Below, piece after piece: positions 15,001-30,000 of a stretch of 64,000 bases of DNA. Origin of the DNA: Megalobrama amblycephala. Lineage: Eukaryota > Chordata > Actinopteri > Cypriniformes > Xenocyprididae. Under the pieces are notes generated by a model. That model was not told the DNA's origin and made no database searches. It saw only the letters and a list, made by a program, of their open reading frames with translations. Position 1 is the stretch's first letter; each line of letters starts with the position of its first letter. Made by a program: the position numbers and the translations under genes. Where the stretch lies: positions 36,966,447 to 37,030,446 of the forward strand of contig NC_063049.1 in NCBI RefSeq assembly GCF_018812025.1, read 5' to 3'.

Positions 15001-18000
15001 TCCATGGTTGTGAAGGTGCCACGGGGAGTGCTGAAACAAAATGGAATAGGTTTTCATAGATGCTTAATAGGCATACATTTGTATTTACCAATTTGCTGCT
15101 TGTAGAGAAGCATTTTACTCACTGTATGGAAGACTGACTGTAACAGTCGGTGAATCAATGTGGTCACTGATGCCAAAGCGATTCTCAGCCCTGATTCTAA
15201 ACTGGTACTCAATTCCAGTAATTAGCTTCATGATCTTGATTGTGCACCTTGCAACAGCAGATGAGACTTCTATCCAGTTTGCAGTAGTCGTCTCACGTTT
15301 GAGAATGATGTAGTTAGTAATTGGGCTACCACCATCATATGTGGGAGGCAACCACTTCAGACTGACACTGTCCTCTGTGACATCATACATTTCAACAGGG
15401 CCAACTGGTGGACTTGGTCTGTCAAGGACCACAATGTTCACAAAAGACTTTGTGGTCCCAGTGGAGTTGGAGGCTGTGATATCATATCTGCCTGTGTCCA
15501 AAGCAACACTCTCACGTAAAAACAAGATAAGGGAGTCAGTTGTCACTTCATAGTTGAATCTCATGGTTGACTTTAGAACCTGTCCATCCTTAGAGAGGGA
15601 TACTTTTGGTAATGGTCTACCAGTGAGGGGGATCTCAATCTTGAGATTTGAACCTGCTTTAACATAGGCAGTGTTGTGTTGGAAGTCCTTCATGTTAATT
15701 TCAGGAGCCTCTGTTGATTAAAGAAAGCCACAAGATTATATAATAATGCAAACTCATATAAAACCAAACATTATGTATGTGTAAAAATTAAATGTCAATA
15801 ATAATAAATAACTTGCCCATCTGATCTTTTACAAGCACAGGTAAAACCATGTCTTTCGGGTCACTAAGTCCAGCATGGTTTTCGGCCCGAATTCTGAAGT
15901 AGTATTCAGCATTCTCTCTCAATCCAGAGACAACAAAGTGAGTTGATTTGGTGGAACCACACTTTATCCACTTTTGTTGTCCTTTTTCAAGAGCCTCAAC
16001 CAGGTAATTTGTAATTCTGCTACCTCCGTCGTGTTCTGGTTTATGCCATGCTAGTGAGACACTGTCTTTTGTGACTTCAGTGACTCCAAGCTTGGGTGGT
16101 GGACTTGGTTTTTCTAAAATTAAAAGTAACATATGAGTATAAGTGACAAAAATATGTATCAAAGTTAAAAAATAATAATCAAACAAACAAATGTGCTACA
16201 GTGATTATGCTGTAAATGTAATAATTTTACTTTACCTGTAATCTTTGTTCCTTCTTTAGTCTCAAGTGGCACTCCTACACCATACTCATTTTCACCGGTA
16301 ACTCTGAAATAATAAACACCCCCTTCTTGAAGGTCATTCAGTTTATAAGTCAACCTTGGACAACTATCTGTAATCCTGGTCCAGCCCATTTTAGTTGCCT
16401 CGCGGAGATCAACAAGGTAGTTCTTGACTGGAGCACCACCCTCATTCTCAGGAGTATCCCATGAAATAGTTGCAGAGCTCTTGGTGACTTCCTTTACTTC
16501 AATGCGGGCTGGTGGGCCTGGAGAATCAAGGACCTTTACACTCAATGTCAGTGTTGCAGTTCCAGCAACATTTTGGAGGGTTACAGTGTATTTCCCTGAG
16601 TCATCTCTTGTTGCTTGCTCAATTGTGATAGATGTGTAGTTATCAGTTGTATCAATAGCTGCCCTTACCCTCAGATCAACATCTGGTTTGTTCCACATTA
16701 CATGTGGGACAGGCTTCCCCTTGAATGGGACTCTAAGGGTAAATGAGCTGCCATCTTTGACAATCAGTGTCTTCCTCATTTCATTACTGATTAAGAAAAC
16801 TGGCTCATCTTCTCTGTCCTTTGCTATCTGTGGATCAGTTTCAGGGCTTGGCTCACTTGGACCAATCTTGTTAATTGATCTGACTACAAAGATATACTCT
16901 TCTCCTGATGTGAGTCCCACCACTGTGAACTCTGTGCTCTTAGTGTTACTGACACCAACTGTCCAGTCCTCATCATTGGTTTTCCTGTATTCCACCATGT
17001 ATCCTGTAACTGGAGAGCCACCATCAAATAATGGCTTGTTCCAAGACAGTGTTATTGATGTTTTAGAAGAATCAACAATTTTAGGTTTAGCTGGAGGTGA
17101 TGGTAGGAACAAAGGATCCTCTGCCTTTGTCAATGGACAAGGTACACTTGGTGCACTCAAACCAGCAGCATTCTCAGCAAATACTCTGTATTCATACTCA
17201 CACCCTTCACGAAGATTGGAAGCTTTTACTCTTAAGTCATAAACAGGCTTTTTGTTGACACGTACCCAACGAAGACCAGATTTCTCACGTTTCTCAATTA
17301 CATAGCCAGAAATGCTACTGCCTCCATCAGAGACAGGTCTTTCCCAGCAAATTGTCATTGCTTCACTTGTAACACTGGTGACTTCAACATCTGTTGGTGC
17401 AGCAGGGACTTTAAATGGATCCATTGCCTTAACAGGATCACTCTCTAGAGCTTCACCTGTTCCATATTTATTAACTCCCCGAACTCTAAATATATACTCA
17501 TTACCTTTGAGCAGTTTTGTTACTTTACATGTTGTGGCCTTCATGTCTGCATAGACCAGAGTCCAGGCAAGCCGGCTTGTTTCACGTTTCTCAACTATGT
17601 AGTGCTGAACTTCAGCACCTCCATTTTCTTGAGGTGGTCCCCAGGCCAATGTACATTTCTCTGCAGTCAAACCAGTTACTTCCAATGGTCCAGATGATGG
17701 GCCAGGCCTGTCCAGCACCTTACAGTTTACGGCTAAAGATCTGGTGCCTGCAACATTTTGCAATGTTAGAACATACTGTCCTGAGTCTCGTCTAATAGCA
17801 TCTCTCACAATTAGAGTTGTACTAGTTAGTGTTGATGAAATCTCAAATCTGGCCTTGGCTTCAATTTCTTTTCCATCCTTTGCCCATGAAATCACAGGAA
17901 TTGGACGTCCTGATATTTCAGCATCAATTCTCAGTATGTCTCCAGCTTTCACTACAACCAGTTGTCTTAGCTTGTCCTCAATTGTGATGCGTGGTGGATC

Positions 18001-21000
18001 AACATCATCCTTTACAGTTACAGGTCCTGTACCCTCTGATGGTTCACTGAGTAAGCCAGCTGCATTCTTAGCAATTACACGGAAATCATATCTTTGATCT
18101 TCAATTAGACCAGTGATGTCAAAGAATGTTTCTTGAAGATTGGCGAAATTACACTTTAACCACCGACCATCTGGAAGTTCACTGCGTTCAACAATATAAC
18201 CAGTCACCTTAGCTCCACCATCATACTCAGGTTTTGCCCACGAGAGAGAAACAGATGTTCTTGTGATGTTCATAACTATTGGCTGACCTGGAGGCGCACA
18301 TGGATCTCGGGCAGAAACAGGATCACATGCCTTTGTGCAAGGTCCAATGCCAGCTATATTTTGAGCATATACTCTATACTGATATAAGAGGCCTTCTTCC
18401 AAACCAGTTACTTTGAACTGAGTTTCTGTAATAAGTCCTCTGTTCATCTTTGTCCAGAGAATGCTGCTCTGATCTTTGCATTCTAAGTGATATCCAATGA
18501 CTGGACTTCCACCATCACTTGATGGTCTGTTCCAGGTAACTAGCATTCCTGATTTAGTGGCATGAGAAACTTGAAGACTGGTTGGAGGGCCTGGAGGTGT
18601 GAAAGGGTACTGTGCAACAATTGGGGCAGAGTCAACTGCATGGCTTTTACCATAACGGTTCTCTGCAGCAACACGGAACTGATATTCTGTTCCTTGTGTC
18701 AAACGAGTTACTTTGATTGATGTTCTTGCAACTGTTGCTGAAACAATTTGCCATGCTGTAGTGGTTGTATCTCTCTTCTCAACTACATAATTATTAATTT
18801 GACAGCCACCATCATAAATTGGAGGGTCCCATGATAGTGAAATAAAATCAGCACTTATTTCCTCGACCTTGATTGCACCTGGTGGACCCGGTTTATCAAG
18901 AACAATGACAGATATTTCTGCTGATTTAACACCAATTGAATTGGCTAAAGTAATTTCATATTTTCCAGCATCCTCTCTTGTTGCATCCTTGATGACAATC
19001 TTGGATGCTGTCTTTGATGTCAGAACATTAACTCTGGTTGTTTGCTTCAATGAATGACCATCCTTTTTCCATAAAACCTCTGGAGAAGGTCTGCCTCTGA
19101 ATGGAACATCTATTTTGAGATCATCTCCAGCTTTTACACTGTAGGTATTAAACAGCAAATCAATAATGGGTTCAATAGTAATATCTCTTGCCACAACAGG
19201 TGCTCCCAGTGGTTTAGGATCACTCTTTCCTTTGTCATTAAGTGCTGTAATTCTGAAGCTGTATTCCTCTCCCGTTGTAAGTCCTTCAATTGTGGCTTCT
19301 AGTGCCTTTACTGTAGCACATACTGTCCATTTATCTGATCCCTTAGTCATCATTTCAACCGTGTAGCCTGTGATTTTGCTGCCACCATCATGATCTGGCT
19401 TTTCCCATGCTAGAGTAACAGTGTGGCGAGTTACATCAACAACTGTAATTTTACCAGGTGGTAAGGGTGCTTGAGAAACTTTGATAGCCTCTGTGGTCTC
19501 TGCAGGCAAACCAACACCAAGTTCATTCACAGCCAATACACGGAAGTGGTAAAGACCTCCTTCTTGGAGATCATCAACCTTGAATGAATTTCTGACACAG
19601 TTGTTTGTCACAGTTGTGTATGCCAGCCTTTTAGATTCACGCTTCTCAACAATGTAATGGGTGATCTTGGCTCCACCATCAATTTGTGGAGGCTCCCATT
19701 GTAGCTGAACAGAGTCTCTCTTTACATCCCTAATTTCAAAGTTCACTGGAGCACTTGGAGAGTCAAGGATTTTGGCATTAATAAATGCAGATTTTGTGCC
19801 TTTGATGTTTTCAAGGGTCACAACATATTTTCCTGTGTCAAATCGATTAACATTGTCAATAACAAGCACAGTGTAAGAGCCTGCAACTTCAATTTGAGCA
19901 CGCTCTGGTAAGGTACCATCTGCCTTTGTCCACTTAACCTCTGGCTCGGGCCTTCCCCTTATGGTGACCTTTAAGCGTAGTGTTGCACTGGCACGCACAG
20001 TCACACATTTCCTAAGATCTGCATCAAGTTCTATCTCAGGAGCTTCAAGTTTTTCAGCAGCAATTACAGATCCTGGAACATCAACTTGTTCTCCAGCCCC
20101 CTCAATATTAATTGCACAAATACGGAAGTTGTATTCTGCATTTTCCTTTAATTTTTTGACTGTGAAGTGAGTTGTTTGCACACCAGTTGGAGGAGTGCAC
20201 ACAGTCCATTCATCTTCACTAACTTCCTTTGCCTCAACAATGTATCCTGAGACTGCTGCACCACCATCATAAATTGGTCTACTCCATGCCAAGGAAACAG
20301 TTGTGCTTGAGTGGTCAGTCACTTTAGGATTATTAGGAGGACCAGGAGGATAAGTTGCATCACAAGCTTTGTAATATTCAGATGGTTCACTTGGTGTGCC
20401 CACACCAGCAGAATTTTCAGCAGATACTCTGAATTCATAGAAGTGCCCCTCTGTAAGCCCAGTGGCTCTGAATCTCAAGTCATTTAGTCTTTTCTTGTTA
20501 CACTTTGTCCATCGGATTCCCTCTTTATCACGTTTCTCAAGAACATAACCATCAATTTGTGACCCACCATCATCCTCTGGCCGTTCCCATGTGAGGACTA
20601 TTGAGTCTCTGGTGATTGCACTTGCTTCTGGAGTTGAAGGTGGTCCAGGTTTGTTGAAAGGATTTTTTGCAAGGACAGGTTCAGATTCAAGTGGTTCACC
20701 AATACCATACTTGTTCACTGCCATGACCCTGAATATATACTCATTACCAGGTAAGAGTTTAGTGACTTTGTAACTGATCGCTTGAATTTTTGGTTCCACC
20801 ACTGTCCAAGACAGTCTGCTAGTTTCCCTTTTTTCAATGATGTAATGAGAAATACCAGCTCCACCATCATGTGATGGGTGGCTCCAATGCAAATAGCATT
20901 TTTCTGCTGTGACACCAGTTACTTTCAGAGGGCCATCAGGTGGACCAGGTCTATCAAGAACCTTTACATTAATGGGTACCTGTTTTGTTCCACCAACATT

Positions 21001-24000
21001 ACTGAGACTTAAAAGGAAATGACCACCATCTACTCTGATGCAGTCCTTAACAGTCAAAACTGTTCTTGTGATGGTGGATTTAATCTCCATTCTAGGTGTA
21101 GCACTGTCAATTTCCTTTCCATCTTTAAGCCACATAATATCAGGAAGAGGTTTGCCAGCAATATCAGCCTCAATAGTAAAGGATTCACCAGCCTTTACAA
21201 TGGTAACATCTTTAAATTTTGAATCCATGGAGACAGATGGAGTTTCAATCTCATCCTGAGCAGTAATTGGTCCAGTGCTTTCAGAGGGTGCACTTAAAAT
21301 ACCAGCTGCATTTCTGGCAATTACTCTAAATTCATATCTTTGTTCTTCTTCTAATCCAGTTATTGTAAATTGTGTGTCTATGATATTTGTGAAACTGGCC
21401 TTCATCCAGCGACCTTCAGGCAGCTTCTTTCTTTCAATGATGTATCCTGTAATTGCACTGCCACCATCATACTGTGGTTTAGACCACTGAAGAGTTATTA
21501 GATTTCTTGTGATAACAATGGCTTCAGGAGTTCCAGGGGGATCACATGGATCACGTGCAACAACACTTTCTGAGACTTTGCTTGATGGACTGATTCCTGC
21601 AATATTCTCAGCATACACTCTATATTCATATTCAATTCCTTCCTCCAGACCATTTGTTCTTAATCGAGTGTCAGTGATAAGAAGCTTGTTAAGTTTAGTC
21701 CATAAGATGCTGTTCTTTTCTTTACGTTCCAGGTGATACCCAATAACAGGGCTGCCTCCATTATTGCTGGGGGGTTTCCATTCAATTGTCATGTGGTCTT
21801 TTGTCACTGATGAAACAAATGGTGCACCAGGAGCTGCAGGCTCAGTGAAAGGATAACTGACCACAACTAGTGCTGAATCTAATGATGTGCTTTTTCCGTA
21901 TCTGTTCTCAGCAAACACTCTAAACTGATATTCAGAACCAGTCTTCAGCTTTGAGATTTTGATTGTGGTACGAGCAATGGTTGCTGAAACAATCTGCCAG
22001 TTAGTAGTGGTTGTATCACGTTTTTCCACTATGTAGTTGTTTATCTGGCAACCTCCTGTGTATACTGGTGGCTCCCAGGAAATGGTAACATAGGTGGCAC
22101 TTACTTCATCAATTTTGACTGGTCCGACTGGTGGGCCTGGTTTGTCAAGAATGATTATGCCAACTTCCTCTGTGACCGTACCTATATTATTTGTGGCTGT
22201 GACTGTATACTTCCCAGAGTCCTCTCTATTTGATTCTTTAATTTTAAGAACTGTTGACATTGTCGTGGTTGAGACATTTAATCTGGTTGTCTCTTTCAGT
22301 GCTTGTCCATCTTTCATCCATGCAATCTTTGGAGTTGGACGACCTTTAAATGGTATTTCCACTTTGAGATCTTCACCAGCTTGAACACTGTATGTGTTAA
22401 AAACTATTTTGAAGCTTGGTTCAATAGTTACATCCTTGGCAATGACAGGAGCAGCTAATGCCCTTGGGTCACTTTTTCCTTTCTCATTGTAAGCTAAAAC
22501 TCTGAAGAGGTACTCTTGTCCTGAACTAAGTCCGGTCACTGTACCCTCACATGTTTTGGTGACTGCAGCAACAGTCCATTCCTCTGATCCTTTTGACTGC
22601 ATTTCAATATAATAACCCAAGATTCTACTACCACCATCATGATCTGGTTTATCCCAGGAAAGTGATGCTGTGGTTTTTGTCACATCAGTCAAAGTTACCT
22701 TGCCAACAGAAAGAGGAGGATCTGCTGTCTTCACAGATTCTTCTGTTTCTACAGGCAGACCGATTCCAAATTCATTTTCTGCCATGACTCTGAAATAATA
22801 AATACCACCCTCTGCCAGATCACCTACACGGAAGCTGGTCTTGGAGCACTTAGTAGTAATGTTTGTAAATCCCTGTCTATTTGATTCCCTCTTGTCAATG
22901 ATGTAATTTTTTATCTTTGAACCACCATCAATAAGTGGTGGTTCCCAAACTAGGGTGGCATAATTTCTTGTTATATCTTTCACAACAAGGCTCTGTGGAG
23001 CACCTGGTGTATCGAGTACTTTTACTGACACAAATGCTGATTTAGTGCCAGCACTACTTTCCAAAGTTAGAATGTATTTCCCAGCATCATTTCTGTCACA
23101 TATATCAATTGATAGCTGAGTGTAATCTGGTCCCTTTTCTATTTGGGCTTTATCTGGTAAATCTCCCTCATCCTTGGTCCAGTTTATCTCAGGAATGGGG
23201 CGTCCTTTGAATGGTATGTTGATTCTCATAGATCCTCCAGCATGCACAACAATACCTTTTCTCAACTCAGAGTCAAGCTCAATTTCAGGGGCATCCATCT
23301 TATCCACTGGTTTGACGGTTCCTTGGATGGCCACTGGCTCACCAACACCTAGTTTATTTAGGGCACATATGTGAACTTTGTATTCTTGGTGTTCAGTGAG
23401 TTTAGTAATTGTAAATTTAGTATCATTTAATCCAGAGGGTGGAGTACATGTGGTCCATTCTTCTTCATCAGCTTTACATATCTCAACAACATAGCCCTGG
23501 ATGTCTAAGCCACCATCATATATTGGTCTACTCCATGCAATTGTGACTGAATTCTTTGTAGTGTCAACAAGGTGTGCATTAGTTGGTGGGCCAGGCTTAA
23601 ATGTGGGATCACAGGCTTTATAATAAACAGTTGGTGGACTTGGTTGTCCAACTCCAGCAGCATTTTCTGCAGATAACCTGAATTCATATTCATGATCCTC
23701 TGTCAAGCCTGTGACTCTGAAGCGCAAGTCTGTGACCCTGCGTTTGTTACATTTTGTCCACCGGACTCCAGCTCTGTCTCTCTTCTCTACGATGTAACCA
23801 ACAATCTCACTTCCACCATCAGTCTCAGGACGAGTCCAGCATACAGTCATAGAGTCCCGGGATATATTTGTTATTTCTAGGTCTTTAGGTGGCCCAGGTA
23901 GAACAAAAGGATTTCTCATAATCACTGGTGCAGATTCAAGTGGTTCTCCATCTCCATACTTGTTGACAGCCATAACACGGAATATATATTCATTTCCTTT

Positions 24001-27000
24001 TAGAAGCTTAGTAACTTTAAACATTGTTGCTCCACAATCACTTGAAACTACAGTCCAAGCAAGACGACTTGTTTCTCTCTTCTGTATGATATAATGAGAA
24101 ATGCTACTGCCACCATCATGTCTTGGAGGCAGCCATGACAATGAACACTTCTCACATGTTACACCAGAAATAGTCAAGGGCCCCTCAGGGGGTCCAGGTC
24201 TATCTAGCACTCTTACATTGAAGGAAACAGACTTTGTTCCAGCCACATTAGTAAGGTGCAATGTGTACTGTCCTCCATCAATTCGAATGGCATCTTTGAC
24301 AACAAGAATTGCTTTGAAGTCAGTGTTCTTGATCTCAGCTCTTGCAGAATTTTCTACTTCTACATCGGCCTTAAACCACTGCATTGTTGGAATTGGCTTT
24401 CCTAGTACAGATGCTTCCAGAGTGAATGTATCTCCAGCATTCACGGTCAAAATCTGGCTATATTCTGAGGCAACCTCATAGGTTGGTGGTTCAACTTCAT
24501 CTTTAGCTGTAATTGAGCCAGTGCTCTCAGAGGGCCTACTGACCGATCCAGCTCCATTTCTGGCAATAACTCTGAAATCATATTTGTAGTCTTCTGTCAG
24601 GCCTGTAACTGTAAACTCAGTTTCAAGAATGTTTGCAAAACTAGCTTTCATCCAACGGCCCTCTGGCAGGTCCCGTTTCTCCACAACATATCCAGTGACA
24701 AGGCTGCCTCCATCATATTCTGGTGGTGTCCATCTAAGTTTCACTGAGTGCCTTGTCACAATCACTGGCACAGGGGTGCCTGGTGGGTCACATGGGTCAC
24801 GTGCTACACAACCCTCAGAGATTTTGCTGCACTTTCCAATTCCAACTATGTTTTCAGCATAGACTCTGAACTCATATTCAATGCCCTCTTCCAATGGAGA
24901 TGTTTTAAATCTGGTGTCTTGAATGAGTATTTTATTGATCTTTGTCCAAAGAATACTATTTTTCTCTTTTCTCTCAAGATGATATCCTAGAATAGCACTT
25001 CCACCATCTGAGACTGGTTTGTGCCATTCGACTACCATAGACTCTTTTGTGAATGCAGACACAAATGGAGTTCCAGGAGGCCCAGGTTCTTTGAATGGGT
25101 ACTGGGCAAGAACTGGATCTGAGTCAATGCCATAGCTTTTACCATATCTATTCTCAGCAAAGATCCTAAACTGGTATTCAGCTCCAGTTTTTAAATTACC
25201 AACTTTAAGTGTGGTCCTTGCTACTGTGGCAGAAACAACTACCCAGTTTGTCGTGGTGGTGTCTCTCTTTTGGACAATATAATTTGAAATTTGGCAGCCT
25301 CCAGTGTATGTTGGTGGGTCCCAAGACAGTGTAATGCTCTCTGCACTCACTTCATCAATCCTGACTGGGCCTGTTGGTGGGCCAGGTTTTTCAAGTATGA
25401 TTATTTCAACAGTGGCTTCCTTTTGTCCAAGTACATTAGCCACAGCAATGTTATACATACCACCATCTTCTCTTGTTGCATCTTTGATCGTAAGAGTGGT
25501 ATGATGTGCAGTGTCAGCAACATTTACTCTTGTGGTTTGTTTCAGAGCTGAACCATCTTTGGTCCATGTAATTGTTGGTTTTGGATGACCGGCAATTCGT
25601 GCTTCAATTTTCAAATCCTGCCCAACCTGTACATTGTAGGTACTAAGTTTAGTTCTCACTGAGGGCTCAATAGCAAGGTCCTTTGCAACGACAGGATTTG
25701 CCAGGAGTCTGGGATCACTCTTTCCTTTGTCATTAACAGCAATGACTCTAAAATGGTACTCCCCACCTTGAGCTAAATTAGTTACAACAGTGTCAAGGGA
25801 TTTTACTTGAGCACAAAGAGACCATTTATCTTGATCTTTAACTTGCATTTCAACTTCATAATGAGTAATTCTGCTGCCTCCATCATGCTCTGGTTTTTCC
25901 CATTTGAGAGAAACACTCTTCCGTGTTACATCCACAACAGAAACTTTACCAGGGGGTTGTGGAACTTCTGAGATTTTCAGTGGTTCTAGAGTCTCTGCAG
26001 GCAATCCAATTCCATGTTCGTTTTCAGCAAGAACCCTGAAGAAATAGTTGCTTCCCTCTTGGAGTGGTTCAATTTTCCATGTCATCTTGTTGCAGGTAGC
26101 AACAGCTGAGTATACCTTTCTTGTAGTCTCTCGTTTTTCAACAATGTAGTTTTTTATTTTAGCTCCACCATCCAACAAAGGTGGCTCCCAGGTAAGAGTG
26201 ACTGAATTCTTTGTTATTTCCTTCACACGGAAGTTTGCAGGTGCATCAGGAGTATCTAATACTCTGACACTAATAAATGCAGTTTTTGTTCCACTGGCAT
26301 TTTCCAGAGTTAAAGTGTATTTTCCACTGTCAAATCTATTAACATTTTCAATTACGAGTGAAGTGAAACTGCTTGTAATATCAATCTGAGCTGCTTCATT
26401 GATTTCACCTTCAGCCTTTCCCCACTTTATTTCAGGAGTTGGTCGACCACGAATAGGAACAAACAATCTGAGAGAGCCTCCAGCCCTGACAGTGATCATC
26501 TTTCTCAGGTCAGCATCAAGATCAATATCTGGTGCTTCAAGTTTATCCTCTATGATAATGGATCCAGGGATATCAGCAGTTTCTCCTACTCCAACCTTAT
26601 TTATGGCACATATTCTGAATTTGTACTCATGCTTTTCAAGCAGTTTTTTCACCTCAAATCTTGTCTCTATTATTCCTGAGGGTGGTGTACACATCATCCA
26701 TTCATCGTTAGTGACTTCACAGGCCTCAACAATGTAACTTTGAATCTCACAACCACCATCATAAATTGGCTTGCCCCAATGCAGGAAAACAGATGCTCTT
26801 GAGACATCAATTACCTTGGGGTTGTTTGGTGGACCGGGCCTGAAAACTGGATCCACTGCCTTGAAGTACACAGTGGGTGGACTTGGTTTACCAACCCCAG
26901 CTGCGTTCTCAGCAGACACACGGAATTCATAACTTCGGTTTTCAAGAAGACCTGTTACTCTAAAGCGTAGTTCACTCACTACACGTTTGTTGCATCTTGT

Positions 27001-30000
27001 CCACCTGACACCTTCTTTGTCTCTCTTTTCAACTATATATCCTGTAATTGCGTTACCACCATCATTAGTGGGTCTTTCCCATGTGACAACCATGGAATCC
27101 TTTGTTATATTTGACACTTCAACATTACTTGGTGAATCAGGTGAGACAAATGGATTTGCCGCAATCACTGGATCAGATTCCAAAGGCTCACCAATACCAT
27201 ATTTATTTACAGGTATCACTCTGAAAATATACTCATTTCCAGGAAGGAGTTTTGTAATTTTAAGATTGAGGGTTTGTACCTTAGATTCCACAACAGTCCA
27301 AACTAAACGGCTGGTCTCTCGTCTTTCCACAACGTAATGAGACACCTCCGCACCTCCATCATGCAATGGAGTTTTCCAGGCAATGCAGCACTTTTCACTG
27401 GTAACCCCATAGATTGAAATTGGGCCATCTGGAGGCCCAGGTCTGTCCAGAACCTTGACATTGACAATTACAGATTTCTCTCCACCAACATTTTTCAGTA
27501 GCAAGGTATACTGGCCTCCATCAACACGGATAGCCTCCTTCACACTAAGAGTAGTTGTGAAGTCAGTATTCTTGATCTCAAGTCTTGCAGTATTTGTAAG
27601 TTCTTCACCAGCTTTTATCCAATGAACTGAAGGAATAGGTTTGCCAAGTATCCCTGCATCTACTTTAAATGATTCACCAGCATTAACAACAATAGTTTGA
27701 GAATATTTGGCATCCAAGTCAATTTTGGGTGGATCAACTTCATCCTTTGCTGTGATTGCACCAGTGCTGTCTGATGGAGTACTAGACACACCTGCAGCAT
27801 TTCTTGCAATGACACGGAACTCATATTGCTGCTCCTCTACTAAGCCACTGATGACAAATTCTGTCTCAATGATATTAGTGAAAGAGGCTTTCATCCAGCG
27901 GCCATTAGGCAATTCTTTCTTCTCAATGACATATCCAGTGATCTTGCAGCCACCGTCAAATTGTGGTGCTGTCCACCTGAGTGTTACAGAGCTTCTTGTG
28001 ACAATCACTGCCTCAGGTTTGCCTGGAGGATCACATGGATCTCTAGCCACCTGGATTTCTGATACTTTGCTTGCTTTACTTAGCCCAACTATATTTTCAG
28101 CATAAACTCTAAATTCATATTCAATGCCTTCTTCAAGGCCACCTATCTTGAATCTTGTGTCTGGAATGATCGTTTTGTTTTGTTTCACCCACAGCAAGCT
28201 GTTTCTTTCCTTACTCTCAATATGATATCCCAAAATCTTGCTTCCTCCATCACTACTGGGTTTGTTCCACACAATAACCATGCTTTCTTTAGTAGCAGAC
28301 TGAACAGTAGGAGTTCCTGGTGGATTGGGAATCTCAAAGGGATACTGTGCAACAACAGGTGCAGACAGAAGAAGTGAACTCTTTCCATATCTATTTTCAG
28401 CAGCAATTCTAAATTGATATTCACAGCCAGTCTTTAATCTTGCAGCTTTAGTTGTTGTTCTTGCAACTGTTGCAGAAACAATCTGCCAGTTTGTGGTGGA
28501 TGTGTCTCGCTTTTCAACAATGTAGTTATTAATGCTACAGCCTCCTTCATATTCTGGAGGCTGCCATGATAATGTAACACTGTCTGCAGTTACCTCATCA
28601 ATTTTGATTGGGCCAGTTGGTGGTCCAGGTTTATCAAGTACAATAACACTGATGTCTGCTGTAGCTTCACCAGCTGAGTTTGTCAGTTTAATAGTATATT
28701 TGCCCACATCATCCCGTGTTGCCTCTTTTATCACAAGGTAAAGGTGTCTCTCTGCTACTTCAGCATTTACTCTTGTTGTTTCTTTCAAAGCAATACCATC
28801 TTTTTGCCAGGTAACTGCTGCCTTGGGCTGAGCAACATATGGCACATCAATTTTCAGATCATCACCTGCCAGAACACTGTATGTGCTGAATACAAGTTTG
28901 AAGGCAGGAGCAATAACAACATCCATAGCAACCACAGGGACATTAAGTGAACGTGGATCACTGGTTCCCTTTTCATTGGTTGCTGAAATACGGAAGGAGT
29001 ATTCTTCACCTTGTATTAAGCCAACAACAACTGCCTCTGTTACTTTAACAGTCATTACTTGGGTCCATTTTTCACTGTTTTTCCATTGCATTTCAACATT
29101 ATAACCAGTTATTCTGCTTCCTCCATCATGGTCCGGCTTCTCCCAAGAAAGTGTTACACTGTTGCCAGTTACTTGTTTTAGAGTCACTTTTCCAGGAGGA
29201 AGAGGCTTCTCAGAGATTTTTATAGCTTCTGTAGTCTCTACTGGAAGACCAACACCATACTCATTTTCAGCCAAAATTCTGAAGCAGTACAAGCTTCCTT
29301 CTTTTAAGTCTCCAATTCTCCAACTTGTTTTGGGACAAGAGGCATTAACAATGGAATATGCTTTTCTTGTAGATTCACGTTTTTCAACAATATAATGCCT
29401 GATTCTTGATCCACCATCAATGATTGGAGGATCCCAGATGAGTGAAACAGAATCTTTTGTTATTTCTTTGATTGTAAGGTTTTGTGGTGCACCAGGAGTG
29501 TCAAGAACTCTGACATTAACAAATGCTGTTTTAGCTCCTGAACTGTTTTCCACTGTTAGCATGTACTTTCCACCATCAAATCTGTTTACATTCTCAATCA
29601 GCAGTGTGGTGAAGGATGATGTAATATCAATGGATGCTCTATCAAGGGGTTCACCATTCTCCCTTGACCATCTGACTTCTGGAGCAGGTCTTCCTTTAAT
29701 TGGCACAAATAATCTTAAGGTACTGCATGCTCTGATGTTCACTACTTTGCGGAGGTCTGAGTCAAGCTCAATTTCAGGTGGAAGGAATCTGTCTTCTGCT
29801 TTAGGTGAACCAGGCACAGAAGCTGGTTCTCCAACACCTTCACAGTTAAGAGCTGAAATGTTGATCTTATATTCTTGGTTTTCAATAAGGTTGGTTATGG
29901 TGAATGATGTTGCTGTTAGACCTGCCTTTGGAGTGACAATTGTCCATTCATCTTCCTCTGGCAGGCATGTTTCAACAATATAACCTGTGATATCCGAGCC

